Shown one piece after another: positions 1-6,687 of a DNA stretch of 6,973 bases; position 1 is the stretch's first letter, and every line of letters begins with the position of its first letter. The position numbers and the translations under genes are program-made. The notes beneath the pieces were generated by a model. That model ran no database searches. It saw only the letters and a list, made by a program, of their open reading frames with translations, and was not told where the DNA came from. Source of the DNA: JBKEAJ01 sp047974415 (GTDB lineage Bacteria > Bacteroidota > Bacteroidia > Bacteroidales > Prolixibacteraceae); assembly GCA_047974415.1 (NCBI GenBank), contig JBKECH010000158.1:1-6973 (forward strand), given 5' to 3'.

Positions 1-26
1 AAAATATTGCACTCAAACAGTGCAAT
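1..26 (-). terminator. Distal stem-loop terminator candidate downstream of the Fic pseudogene
   Basis: Read on the minus strand, an 8-bp stem (ATTGCACT paired with AGTGCAAT, loop GTTTG) is followed directly by ATTTT at the window edge. A stem-loop followed by a T-rich tail downstream of a gene fits a factor-independent terminator, although the stem is not especially GC-rich. There is no T tail on the plus-strand side, so a minus-strand role is favoured. The tail is cut by the window boundary. The stem-loop is one of two near-identical copies; the other is at 39-57. Confidence 0.5.
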
Positions 27-56
27 GTGCGAAACATTCTGCACTCAAACAGTGCA
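8..56. repeat. Two copies of a 17-bp palindromic repeat with a palindromic spacer
   Basis: TGCACTCAAACAGTGCA occurs exactly at 8-24 and 40-56. The interval between them also contains a small dyad, AATGT-GCGAA-ACATT at 24-38, so three consecutive stem-loops can be drawn and neighbouring stems compete for shared bases. The arms of the two main stems differ only at the outermost pair (TTGCACT/AGTGCAA against CTGCACT/AGTGCAG). This compensated change fits selection for the hairpin. Two copies are too few to call an array. Confidence 0.85.
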
Positions 57-57
57 G
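39..57 (-). terminator. Proximal stem-loop of a tandem pair downstream of the Fic pseudogene
   Basis: On the minus strand, CTGCACT pairs with AGTGCAG across the loop GTTTG, and the stem is followed by AATGTTT. The core 17-mer TGCACTCAAACAGTGCA (plus strand) is identical to the copy at 8-24, with a period of 32 bp. It begins about 34 bp after the original Fic stop codon at 91-93. The T tail is weaker than that of the distal copy, so this one alone may terminate poorly. Confidence 0.45.
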
Positions 58-90
58 CACCTGTATTCCTATTCTTGTTCAGGCATCTTC

Positions 91-639
91 TCAGTCTTCT
101 TTTCTATATCCTTCATAGTAGAATGATTGCTCTATTTTCTTAAAAATAATTGCTCTATTTTCTGTTTCGTTGGTCAGGTTTTCAGCAATCAAGCTGCGCA
201 GTTCTAAATCATTAATCGGACTGCGTTCCTTGGCTTGCTGGTATAGTGTTTTATCGATGAATTACCAATTCGCCACTTTTTGTATATTCTTTTTTAGTAT
301 TAAATCGAGCCAAATGCGCATGGATCTGCCGTTGCCTTCCATGAAAGGGTGGGCAATGTTCATCTCTACATATTTGGCTATGATTTGCTCGAATGTGTTT
401 TCGGGCATACGCTCTATTACTGCCAATATTTCTTGTAGATATAGCGCATTAGCAAAGCGAAATCCGCCTTTGGAAATGTTTACTTTACGAATTTCTCTGG
501 CAAACTCAAACAAACCATCAAACAAATACTGATGTATTTGCTGTAACCCCTTGGTTGTTCCTACTTCTATTGTTTTAATATCTCCCGAATCAAACAGTCG
601 ATATGCTTTCTCAATACTGGCTTGATCTATTTTTGGCAT
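91..639 (-). pseudogene. fic: Fic-family protein AMP-transferase (class III type), interrupted by an in-frame stop
   Basis: Fic enzymes usually transfer AMP from ATP to a target-protein hydroxyl; class III members from other bacteria modify type II topoisomerases. The ATG at 639 is the only sensible start, because an in-frame TAG lies six codons upstream (655-657). The first 125 codons encode the family core: a substrate-binding flap around KGGFRFANA (57-65) and the catalytic motif HPFMEGNGRSMR (97-108, catalytic H97). Codon 126 is TAA (262-264), following residues KVANW. The same frame then stays open for 56 codons to TGA at 91-93 and is plainly Fic-like: FIDKTLYQQA, ERSPIND, then IEQSFYYEGY near the end. 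SFYYEG (172-177) matches the SxxxE(G/N) inhibitory helix of class III Fic proteins. Relatives, as recalled, carry Gln after the Trp, so a single CAA-to-TAA change explains the break. The 125-residue product lacks the last core helices and is probably inactive. A 134-bp gap with no clear promoter separates it from the glycosyltransferase gene upstream. Confidence 0.88.
126..163. repeat. 15-bp direct repeat within the 3' part of the Fic pseudogene
   Basis: ATTGCTCTATTTTCT occurs exactly at 126-140 and at 149-163, a 23-bp offset. The two copies are read in different frames: one encodes part of KKIEQS and the other part of ENRAII. The Fic frame and the usual length of this region are preserved, so it is not a simple tandem duplication. 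A local template-switch or copying event is one explanation. Confidence 0.8.
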
Positions 640-773
640 GGTTTTGGTGTTTTTCTAGGGAAACAGTCCATTCGTAATTTATCAGTCGCTATTAATTGCT
701 CAGATGTAGTGTTTTTTGGGGATTTGGAGAGGAGGGACAGATGTTTGTTCAAAAGGTGGCTTAATAAAAGCTT
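640..773. other. Intergenic gap between the glycosyltransferase and the Fic pseudogene
   Basis: This is the only sizeable gap inside the gene run. On the minus strand it is rich in C, T and A. I found no TTTG/TAnnTTTG promoter pair, no strong terminator after the glycosyltransferase stop (only a weak GCTT/AAGC dyad around 761-773), and no recognisable coding remnant. Whether the Fic gene has its own promoter or depends on read-through cannot be told. Confidence 0.5.
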
Positions 774-1772
774 CTACATCAATCTAAGTATTACTCCTTG
801 CATTTTTCTAAAGAGTATATTTTTTTGCATAGCCTTTGGCCACAATATTGTTTGTAGCAATAGCCTGCCTAAGGTATTTTTTGTGTTTCTGCTAGGGTTT
901 GCTAGCAGTTGTGTGGCAATATTCCTATAGGCTAATGCATAATCTTCGTATCCTCCTTTTAATGCTTTGTTGTAATTACTTCGTAAATAATTAAATATAA
1001 ATCGTTGTTGTTCTATGGGGAGAATGGAATCTATATTCTCCACACAATCTTTAATGATTATAAGGTTATCTCTAATGCTTTTCTCTGCATTAGCGGACGA
1101 CTGCATAATAGACCCAGGAACCACATATTGCAAGTAGGTGTAGTGAGTGGTGAAGGCTATTTTGCTCAGGTGTTTTGCCACGAAGAAAGTCCAATGCTCG
1201 TCTTCATGAATAATACCTTCTTTGAAATAGAGATTATTTTCAATAATAAAATCTTTTCTGATCAACTTGTTTGTTGCATTAACGGTTATCCGAGGTTCTT
1301 TAAAACAGTGTTTTTTTATCCACAAGTGCTTGTCGGCATATTCGGGAAATCCCTTCCCTTCTAGTTCTCTCCAATCATTTTCTAATTTGGGTATTCTACT
1401 GGAGTTTCCTTGTACAATCTCTACCTGAGGATATTTATCAACAAGAGACATCATTACTTCAAAACACCTATCGTCAATAACATCATCGCTATCTAGAAAA
1501 TACAAATATTCTCCTGAGGCATTATCTATCCCAGTGTTTCTAGCTCCCGACAAGCCTTTGTTTTTGGAATGCCTAATTATTTTAAAGTTTATTTCTCCCT
1601 GGTATGCATTGATATTTTTTTCTAGTATGCCGTAGCTATTATCTGGCGAACAATCATCAATAAGTAAACATTCTATTCGTTTATTATTGTAGCTTTGAGC
1701 CACTACCGAATCAAAACATCGTTCAATGTATGGTTCTACATTATATACGGGTATGATTATGGATACTTTCAT
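774..1772 (-). CDS. Family 2 glycosyltransferase (distal gene of the polysaccharide unit)
   Basis: A 332-residue GT-A-fold glycosyltransferase, expected to transfer a sugar from a nucleotide donor to a lipid-linked glycan on the cytoplasmic face of the inner membrane. The N-terminus SIIIPVYNVEPYIERCFDSV (4-23) is the typical nucleotide-binding start of the family. CLLIDDCSPDNS (35-46) follows, then GLSGARNTGIDNASGEY (73-89), and the metal-binding DxD-type motif DSDD at 94-97. HEDEHW (189-194) sits where family 2 enzymes carry the acidic catalytic-base region. The C-terminal third is basic and helical with no clear membrane span, suggesting peripheral membrane association. It starts 7 nt after the stop of the preceding glycosyltransferase and is the last gene of the compact unit. 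Donor and acceptor cannot be inferred. It resembles its neighbour in the N-terminal half but is too divergent to be a recent duplicate. Confidence 0.93.
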   Translation of the reverse strand: MKVSIIIPVYNVEPYIERCFDSVVAQSYNNKRIECLLIDDCSPDNSYGILEKNINAYQGEINFKIIRHSKNKGLSGARNTGIDNASGEYLYFLDSDDVIDDRCFEVMMSLVDKYPQVEIVQGNSSRIPKLENDWRELEGKGFPEYADKHLWIKKHCFKEPRITVNATNKLIRKDFIIENNLYFKEGIIHEDEHWTFFVAKHLSKIAFTTHYTYLQYVVPGSIMQSSANAEKSIRDNLIIIKDCVENIDSILPIEQQRFIFNYLRSNYNKALKGGYEDYALAYRNIATQLLANPSRNTKNTLGRLLLQTILWPKAMQKNILFRKMQGVILRLM

Positions 1773-1779
1773 AAATTAG

Positions 1780-2763
1780 TTATTTTGCACTATTAAATTT
1801 TCTGCGCCACAGCATGATATTCATATATACATTGGGTACAAATCGTAGTAAGGTTAAGTGCAAGGGGGAAATAGTATTTAGCGTATTAATGTTTTTATAG
1901 TACTTGCTTAATTCTTTACTACTCCTTATTTTCTTTACTATTTCTTTAGGCGAGTTGCCTAACAAACACATATTCACAACATAAATGATAGAGGCGGGGA
2001 TTTTTTTGTTATTGAATAGCTCTACAATTGAATTATGTTCGGAAGATAAGTCCTCCATATATTTTTTTGTCCTAAACATCGCTTCTACGTAGTCAAAATG
2101 TGCTAAGCTTCTGGTTGATACTGCCGACACGTGTCCTACTCTGTAATTATACAAGCTTTGATCTATTGATGCTACGGTTTCGCAGTTCATCAATACTTTA
2201 AATACAAACTCTTGGTCTTCGCCATATCGGCATCCCTCAACAAATTTCATTTTGTTATCATGTATAATGTCTTTCTTTATGAGACACATCCAAGGTGTTA
2301 GTGTTTTGTGTTGGCTTATGATTTCTTTTAATAGGCTTTCCCCTGTTTTATTAGAGTTTGTAGGGGGAATATAATGAACATCTCCATTAGTTGTATTAAT
2401 CTTACTATATCCGAAATACACCAAATCAACTCCCTCTTGCATTTTTCCGTTCATCCTTTCCAGATACTCGGACGTTACGGTATCATCTGCATCTACAAAG
2501 CCCACATATTCCCCTTTTGCATTATCTAACCCCTTATTTCTTGCTGCCGATACACCTGCATTTTCTTGATGAAACACTTTTATGCGATTATCTTTTGCTG
2601 CATATTCATCGCATATTTGTGGCGAACTATCTTTACTCCCATCGTTTATGAGTAGTAGCTCGAAGTTGGTATAGGTTTGTGCCAACGCCGAGTCTAAGCA
2701 TTCTGCTAGATACTTCTCGGTGTTATACACCGGGATTATTATGGAGATTAATGGTGTGTTCAT
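1780..2763 (-). CDS. Family 2 glycosyltransferase (proximal of two)
   Basis: A 327-residue GT-A-fold glycosyltransferase. ISIIIPVYNTEKYLAECLDS (6-25) and LLLINDGSKDSS (36-47) form the nucleotide-binding half. NAGVSAARNKGLDNAKGEY (68-86) precedes the DxD-type metal site DADD at 91-94. GEDQEF (181-186) is the likely catalytic acidic motif, following a WMCLIKKD segment (158-165) of the kind seen in EpsJ/WcaA-like enzymes. The C-terminus is basic (LWRRKF near 318-323). Its start codon overlaps the stop of the pyruvyl transferase gene in an ATGA, which implies translational coupling. It probably adds one residue of the repeat unit that the pyruvyl transferase decorates. The sugar specificity is unknown. 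Confidence 0.94.
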   Translation of the reverse strand: MNTPLISIIIPVYNTEKYLAECLDSALAQTYTNFELLLINDGSKDSSPQICDEYAAKDNRIKVFHQENAGVSAARNKGLDNAKGEYVGFVDADDTVTSEYLERMNGKMQEGVDLVYFGYSKINTTNGDVHYIPPTNSNKTGESLLKEIISQHKTLTPWMCLIKKDIIHDNKMKFVEGCRYGEDQEFVFKVLMNCETVASIDQSLYNYRVGHVSAVSTRSLAHFDYVEAMFRTKKYMEDLSSEHNSIVELFNNKKIPASIIYVVNMCLLGNSPKEIVKKIRSSKELSKYYKNINTLNTISPLHLTLLRFVPNVYMNIMLWRRKFNSAK

Positions 2764-3926
2764 GACTCGCTTAAATTGTTTTTGAGGTAAGCAAATGCGG
2801 TTTGTTTGTGTTTTTCTCGCAGAGCATTAAGCTTGGCAAAGTCAATAGGTTTGTTTATCAGTTCATCGGTTAAATCGGTATGTTTGTAAATCAACCTATC
2901 TTCTAAGCCGAACATTTTAAGTAGCGAAGTAAATCGGCTTGCTCCTCTATCTTTGTTTGCAATGGCCACGAATGGCTTGTTGAATATAATGGCGAAGACA
3001 GTGCCGTGAAAGGAGTCGGTTACTACAAACTGGGCATCTCGAAAGCCTGCTATCCATTTTGAAACTGCTGGGCAGATATACTCTTCTGTTTCTTGTTTCT
3101 TGTTTGGATTGAAGTTTTCTTTGGGCATTATTTTTAAGGGGTTTAAGCCTTTTGCTTTTGCTATTTGGTTTATGATGTTTTGCTTATCTTCGCTTTTATC
3201 TAGCACGTAGCACTTAAGTATGTTTTGTTGCTCGGTTTTTTCCTCTTCTTCTTCTATAAGCTTTAGGTAGTCTTCCTTGTCGAGCAACATTGTTGGGTCA
3301 AGATGGTGTTCTGCCTTTGCACCAAATTCTTTACTGCAAATTTCCACCCCGCTGTCTTCACGTACAGATATACCATTGAATTTTGGGGCTAGTTCCTTAC
3401 ATAACTTTCTTTCTTCTTCCGTGTACTCATCAATATCATCCTTCCCGAATGAAGCGGCGTAACTTATTTTTATGGCTTTGCTGTCTTTCAGGAAGTCTAG
3501 GAAATAGGTTCCAATATTGGAGTAGGCTTTGCGCCATACTTGATCGCTTCCTACAACAAAGGCTTCGTAGTTTGGAATTTGCTTTTGGTCGATAAAATTC
3601 TCTGAGCGAGATGCAAAAACAGTAGTGTTAATGTTGTTTTCTATAAATCGCTCAGTGTGTTGCGCAATGATTTTATAGTCTTGTTCAGTTAGATACTTGG
3701 GTACTACCGGAAGGAATCGTTTTATCCTGAAAATACCTCCCAAAACACTCTTAACCAAAATACGAGGAAGCCGATGAGCTAAGAATGGGGGCTTATTGAA
3801 CGTTTTTGTGTTTTTGTCGGTAGTTACATCATGCCCCATGTCCTTTAGCACCTTTTGCAGGGCATAGGCTTGGAGCAAACCTCCGTAGTTGGTGTGCAGG
3901 GGCTGGGTGAGTATAAGTATTTTCAT
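2760..3926 (-). CDS. Polysaccharide pyruvyl transferase family protein
   Basis: A 388-residue protein of the family (PS_pyruv_trans, CsaB/WcaK-like) that transfers a pyruvate ketal from phosphoenolpyruvate to a sugar, giving the glycan a negative charge. Family landmarks are the N-terminal MKILILTQPLHTNYGGLLQA (1-20), the FVVGSDQVWR block (123-132), ISYAASFG (154-161), the SVREDSG segment (187-193), HHLDPTMLL (207-215), and the C-terminal VVTDSFHGTVFAIIF (301-315) containing the characteristic SFHG. The length is normal. A glutamate-rich stretch (225-229) links the two halves and looks like a variable surface loop. The gene starts 1 nt after the flippase stop (TAA-A-ATG) and overlaps the next gene by 4 nt. 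Some members of this superfamily may act on groups other than classic pyruvyl acceptors, so the exact product is inferred. Confidence 0.93.
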   Translation of the reverse strand: MKILILTQPLHTNYGGLLQAYALQKVLKDMGHDVTTDKNTKTFNKPPFLAHRLPRILVKSVLGGIFRIKRFLPVVPKYLTEQDYKIIAQHTERFIENNINTTVFASRSENFIDQKQIPNYEAFVVGSDQVWRKAYSNIGTYFLDFLKDSKAIKISYAASFGKDDIDEYTEEERKLCKELAPKFNGISVREDSGVEICSKEFGAKAEHHLDPTMLLDKEDYLKLIEEEEEKTEQQNILKCYVLDKSEDKQNIINQIAKAKGLNPLKIMPKENFNPNKKQETEEYICPAVSKWIAGFRDAQFVVTDSFHGTVFAIIFNKPFVAIANKDRGASRFTSLLKMFGLEDRLIYKHTDLTDELINKPIDFAKLNALREKHKQTAFAYLKNNLSES

Positions 3927-3927
3927 T

Positions 3928-5454
3928 TTATGATTTTCTATAGTTGTTAACTAGTTTTTTAATGTAATTACGCACAAATGTTCGTTCTTCCTTAGTTGCT
4001 CCTAGAAAATAAACCAATAGGCAGGTTGTTACTCCCGAAAGTAGAATAGATAATATGGGGTGCATATTCATTTTATCCCAAAGGAAAGGTAAGCAAATCA
4101 AAATAAGAGTTCCCATTACTAAGACTATTCGGAGCAATACATTCTTTGCAAATAACATTAGATCAAAATTAATAAGTTTTTTTAAGAAAAACAAACGAAA
4201 GATTAACGCAACAAGTGATATGGATATGCTCACAATCAATGTAGATTCAGGTTCTCGTCCCAATTTCAAAGCCAAATAGGAAACAGGCAGGTTAAGAATC
4301 AGCAAACCTCCTACCACTGATTGGTATACTTTTATTTTGCCCACTGCCTGAACGGCTGTCATTAATGTTCCCGATATGCTATCAATCAATATGCCAATCA
4401 ATATTAACCGAACAAATACTACAGTATATTCAGGCACTTGCTTCAACCATAACTGCAAAATAAACTCGGTTTCTAAAAAAATGGGTGTTGAAAGAACTAA
4501 CAGCATAAAATACGACAGTTTGGCTCCTTGAGAAACTAAGCGAAACATATAGTCTTGATTGCCCGAGGCGTAAGATTTTACAATTGGAGGATTCATTGCC
4601 ATTTGGAAGTTTTGCACAAAACCAATTACAGCTGATTTTACTTGAAAGGCTATTCCTCGCGCAGCATTCACCATAGGACCAAAGAAAATGTTTAAAAGCA
4701 CATTTACCCCTTGCCCCATCGCTACCACCGCAAAGCTCCCCCAAAGGTTCCAACCAGCATAGCTTGCTAATGTCTTAAATAAAGAGGAGTCCCAAAACCA
4801 ATGAAATCTAGTTTCTTTAAATTGACGATTGCAATATACGCCATAAATCAAGCGTACTATTATAGAGACTAGAAAAACTAATGCGGCATAGAGCTTTAGT
4901 TTGTCGAAGCTGAACCATTGAAGCATGAAGACAATAAGTAGTTTCAAAGCGACTTCAAAGATACTTACATAAGCAAATACTCCCATTCGCTCGTGAGATA
5001 TAATCAGTGCGTTGTAAGGCACACTAAGCATGCCGACCATCAGGGAAAGTATAGATAACTGATATACCCACATGGCAGCTTCAAAGCGACCGCTAGGAAT
5101 GACCAATTTGTTCACAACAAACCATAGCCCGACAGTTTCTGCTAAAATGAATATAATTGCGGCAATTACTAAGTGAATGTTAACGCTCATGCCGAACACA
5201 TTTCGCAGCTGATTTTGGTTGCCTTTGCCTATTTCGAAGGATAAAAAGCGCTGTGTTGCCGCAGACATAGCTCCATTCAAAAAGGTGAACATAGTAACAA
5301 ATCCTCCCACCACGTTATAAATACCAAAATCTACAACACCCAATACCTCTAACACAACTCTTGATGTGTACAAAGAAACCAATAGCGTTAATATAGTTCT
5401 TACATACAAAAGCAAAGTATTCTTAGCTATGCGCTTATTATTCGATTCTGTCAT
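3928..5454 (-). CDS. Wzx-type polysaccharide flippase (MATE/MOP superfamily)
   Basis: A 508-residue integral membrane protein predicted to flip undecaprenyl-linked oligosaccharide units from the cytoplasmic to the periplasmic leaflet. About 12 to 14 hydrophobic segments can be picked out, near residues 13-35, 43-62, 92-118, 129-152, 163-181, 187-207, 233-258, 313-333, 343-369, 377-397, 405-424, 440-459 and 465-485. The N-terminal region, with TSRVVLEVLGVVDFGIYNVV (30-49) and GAMSAATQRFLSFEIGKG (61-78), is highly typical of the Bacteroidales flippases in glycan loci. The ATG lies 4 nt after the stop of the oxidoreductase gene, and the next gene follows after 1 nt. Its first 11 residues, MTESNNKRIAK, are repeated in a truncated copy at 6646-6687. 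The transported unit is presumably built by the linked glycosyltransferases. No Wzy polymerase lies in the window. Confidence 0.94.
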   Translation of the reverse strand: MTESNNKRIAKNTLLLYVRTILTLLVSLYTSRVVLEVLGVVDFGIYNVVGGFVTMFTFLNGAMSAATQRFLSFEIGKGNQNQLRNVFGMSVNIHLVIAAIIFILAETVGLWFVVNKLVIPSGRFEAAMWVYQLSILSLMVGMLSVPYNALIISHERMGVFAYVSIFEVALKLLIVFMLQWFSFDKLKLYAALVFLVSIIVRLIYGVYCNRQFKETRFHWFWDSSLFKTLASYAGWNLWGSFAVVAMGQGVNVLLNIFFGPMVNAARGIAFQVKSAVIGFVQNFQMAMNPPIVKSYASGNQDYMFRLVSQGAKLSYFMLLVLSTPIFLETEFILQLWLKQVPEYTVVFVRLILIGILIDSISGTLMTAVQAVGKIKVYQSVVGGLLILNLPVSYLALKLGREPESTLIVSISISLVALIFRLFFLKKLINFDLMLFAKNVLLRIVLVMGTLILICLPFLWDKMNMHPILSILLSGVTTCLLVYFLGATKEERTFVRNYIKKLVNNYRKS

Positions 5455-5458
5455 ATAC

Positions 5459-6628
5459 CTATTTAAAAAGCATTCGATAAGTTTTACTCAGAAACCGTCT
5501 CCCTAATTGTACCACACGCACTTGCAAGCTAATTCTAGTATATTCCTTTACCACCTCAGCAAAATCTTTTTTCACAACCGCATCAAGAAAAGATTCTCGC
5601 TTACTCGGTCTAGCAACCGATTTTATTGCGGAAGGATTATATTTTATTGCAGAACAAACATCTACTTTCTGAGATTTAATACCTTCACTCAACTCAGCCA
5701 TTCGCTCTGACCCGTTATGACTATTCACAAAAATCAACGAAGTTCCTTTGTCATCATCCATTTCGGGCAAGACTTGCTGTACTCCCCAAAAGTCAGCCAA
5801 AGTTATATCACTTTGTCTATTTAGAGTTTTAAAATCACAGTTGTAGCAAGATGGGCGTAGGCATAAATCTTTCAAAAAAACTTTCATGTAAATGTTGTCT
5901 CCAAAAAATTCTTTAACTGAAGCCTTCGCTTTAAAGTCGAATTTTACATTGTAGTTTTTCCAGCCCTCTGTTTTATCTCGAAATGTAAGCCGACTGATAT
6001 TTGCATTATTCTTTTGCTGTTGATATTTCACATACCTCCCCCACACCATGGGCGATGGCACTCCATGGCAGATAATATCAACACAAAATAAATTATTGTA
6101 TTCTTTTCTAAGATAAGCTTTCAGCCCTCCTATTTGGCATGGCGTTCCCGAAAAAAGCACTTGCCTACCTGCCTGTAAAAATTGCTTAGTCTCAGCATAG
6201 CAATTGCCTATCTTACTCTGAACATACTTTGAACCCTGGTATTTTTTTATTCCTTCAAGAGTTTCAGTATAACTATGCTCTAGCTCAAACTTCTCATTAA
6301 AAGCTGCACCAAAAGCCACTCCTTCCTCTGAAATAACTTGTTTAGCAAGTGCATAGAAAACTCCCCCTGAAGAACTGCTCATTCTTATCTCCTCATCTTG
6401 ATTAATGCAGGCATAAGCTGTGGGAAAATTATCTATTGAATTGTCCTTAAATATATGACAAACCTTTATGCACTTCTCACAATTAATACAAGCCTCTGAT
6501 ACTTTGGGATACCAAAAGCCTTCCGCATCTGTTTCCATCGAAATGCAATCTACAGGGCAAGAGGTCTTACAAGCATGACAACCTGTACATTTCGCTCTAT
6601 TGTATTTTTCTATCTTCTCTTGTATCAT
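5459..6628 (-). CDS. FrhB-like iron-sulfur oxidoreductase (coenzyme F420 hydrogenase/dehydrogenase beta subunit family)
   Basis: A 389-residue protein with two N-terminal ferredoxin-type 4Fe-4S sites: C14, C17, C20 and C24 (CTGCHACKTSCP), and C47, C50, C53 and C57 (CINCEKCIKVC). These are followed by the FrhB N-terminal domain (SSSSGGVFYALA, 84-95; KYQGSKYVQS, 129-138; FSGTPCQIGGLKAYLR, 159-174) and the C-terminal domain (FCVDIICHGVPSP, 181-193; LTFRDKTEGW, 214-223; C256, C261 and C264; SDITLADFWG, 273-282). Archaeal members reduce F420 using flavin. Bacteroidales are not known to make F420, so homologues in glycan loci are inferred to be flavin/Fe-S redox enzymes acting on a sugar or cofactor, with substrate unknown. 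They are common beside pyruvyl transferase and Wzx genes, as here. The start is well fixed, because an in-frame TAG lies only two codons upstream (6632-6634). It is the first intact gene of the unit, about 175 nt from the nearest good promoter. Confidence 0.92.
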   Translation of the reverse strand: MIQEKIEKYNRAKCTGCHACKTSCPVDCISMETDAEGFWYPKVSEACINCEKCIKVCHIFKDNSIDNFPTAYACINQDEEIRMSSSSGGVFYALAKQVISEEGVAFGAAFNEKFELEHSYTETLEGIKKYQGSKYVQSKIGNCYAETKQFLQAGRQVLFSGTPCQIGGLKAYLRKEYNNLFCVDIICHGVPSPMVWGRYVKYQQQKNNANISRLTFRDKTEGWKNYNVKFDFKAKASVKEFFGDNIYMKVFLKDLCLRPSCYNCDFKTLNRQSDITLADFWGVQQVLPEMDDDKGTSLIFVNSHNGSERMAELSEGIKSQKVDVCSAIKYNPSAIKSVARPSKRESFLDAVVKKDFAEVVKEYTRISLQVRVVQLGRRFLSKTYRMLFK

Positions 6629-6645
6629 ACCCTATATCTGCCTCT

Positions 6646-6687
6646 TTATTTTTCCTTCGCTATCCGTTTATTATTTGATTCTGTCAT
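6646..6687 (-). pseudogene. 5' remnant of a second Wzx flippase gene (13 codons)
   Basis: The ATG at 6687 opens a 13-codon frame, MTESNNKRIAKEK, ending in TAA at 6646-6648. Residues 1-11 are identical to the start of the flippase at 5454. The 33 nt compared differ at four positions, all third codon positions and all synonymous (TCA/TCG, AAA/AAG, CGG/CGC, GCG/GCT). That pattern points to a diverged, once-functional flippase allele, not to a fresh local duplication. Homology stops abruptly after codon 11 and does not extend upstream of the ATG. The fragment ends 17 nt before the start of the oxidoreductase gene. If transcribed it could still be translated as a short leader peptide; nothing proves that. 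Confidence 0.8.

Noticed and set aside
8..56. Possible CRISPR array (two 17-bp repeats with a 15-bp spacer)
   Set aside because: There are only two copies, the spacer is too short and itself palindromic, and there is no third repeat, leader or cas gene. Terminator-like hairpins explain it better.
262..264. TAA in the Fic gene as stop-codon recoding
   Set aside because: The flippase gene and the proximal glycosyltransferase gene use TAA as a genuine terminal stop, and no recoding signal is apparent. A nonsense mutation is the simpler reading.
170..532. Plus-strand open frame of 120 codons
   Set aside because: It runs antisense to the Fic gene, whose minus-strand translation has clear family motifs. 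The plus-strand translation has no recognisable domain.
622..930. Plus-strand open frame of 102 codons covering the 640-773 gap
   Set aside because: Its composition is hydrophobic and Cys/Phe-rich with no motif, and more than half lies antisense to the glycosyltransferase. It is best explained as a shadow in AT-rich DNA.
1005..1364. Plus-strand open frame of 119 codons
   Set aside because: It is wholly antisense to the second glycosyltransferase, which carries all the expected family motifs.
1772..1780. Possible single fused or duplicated glycosyltransferase gene
   Set aside because: The two reading frames are each full length with their own start, stop and complete motif set, separated by 7 nt. 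Their sequences are too divergent for a recent duplication.
4430..4753. Minus-strand open frame of 107 codons inside the flippase gene
   Set aside because: It is an alternative frame within an intact, strongly supported membrane protein gene, with low-complexity Ser/Cys content.
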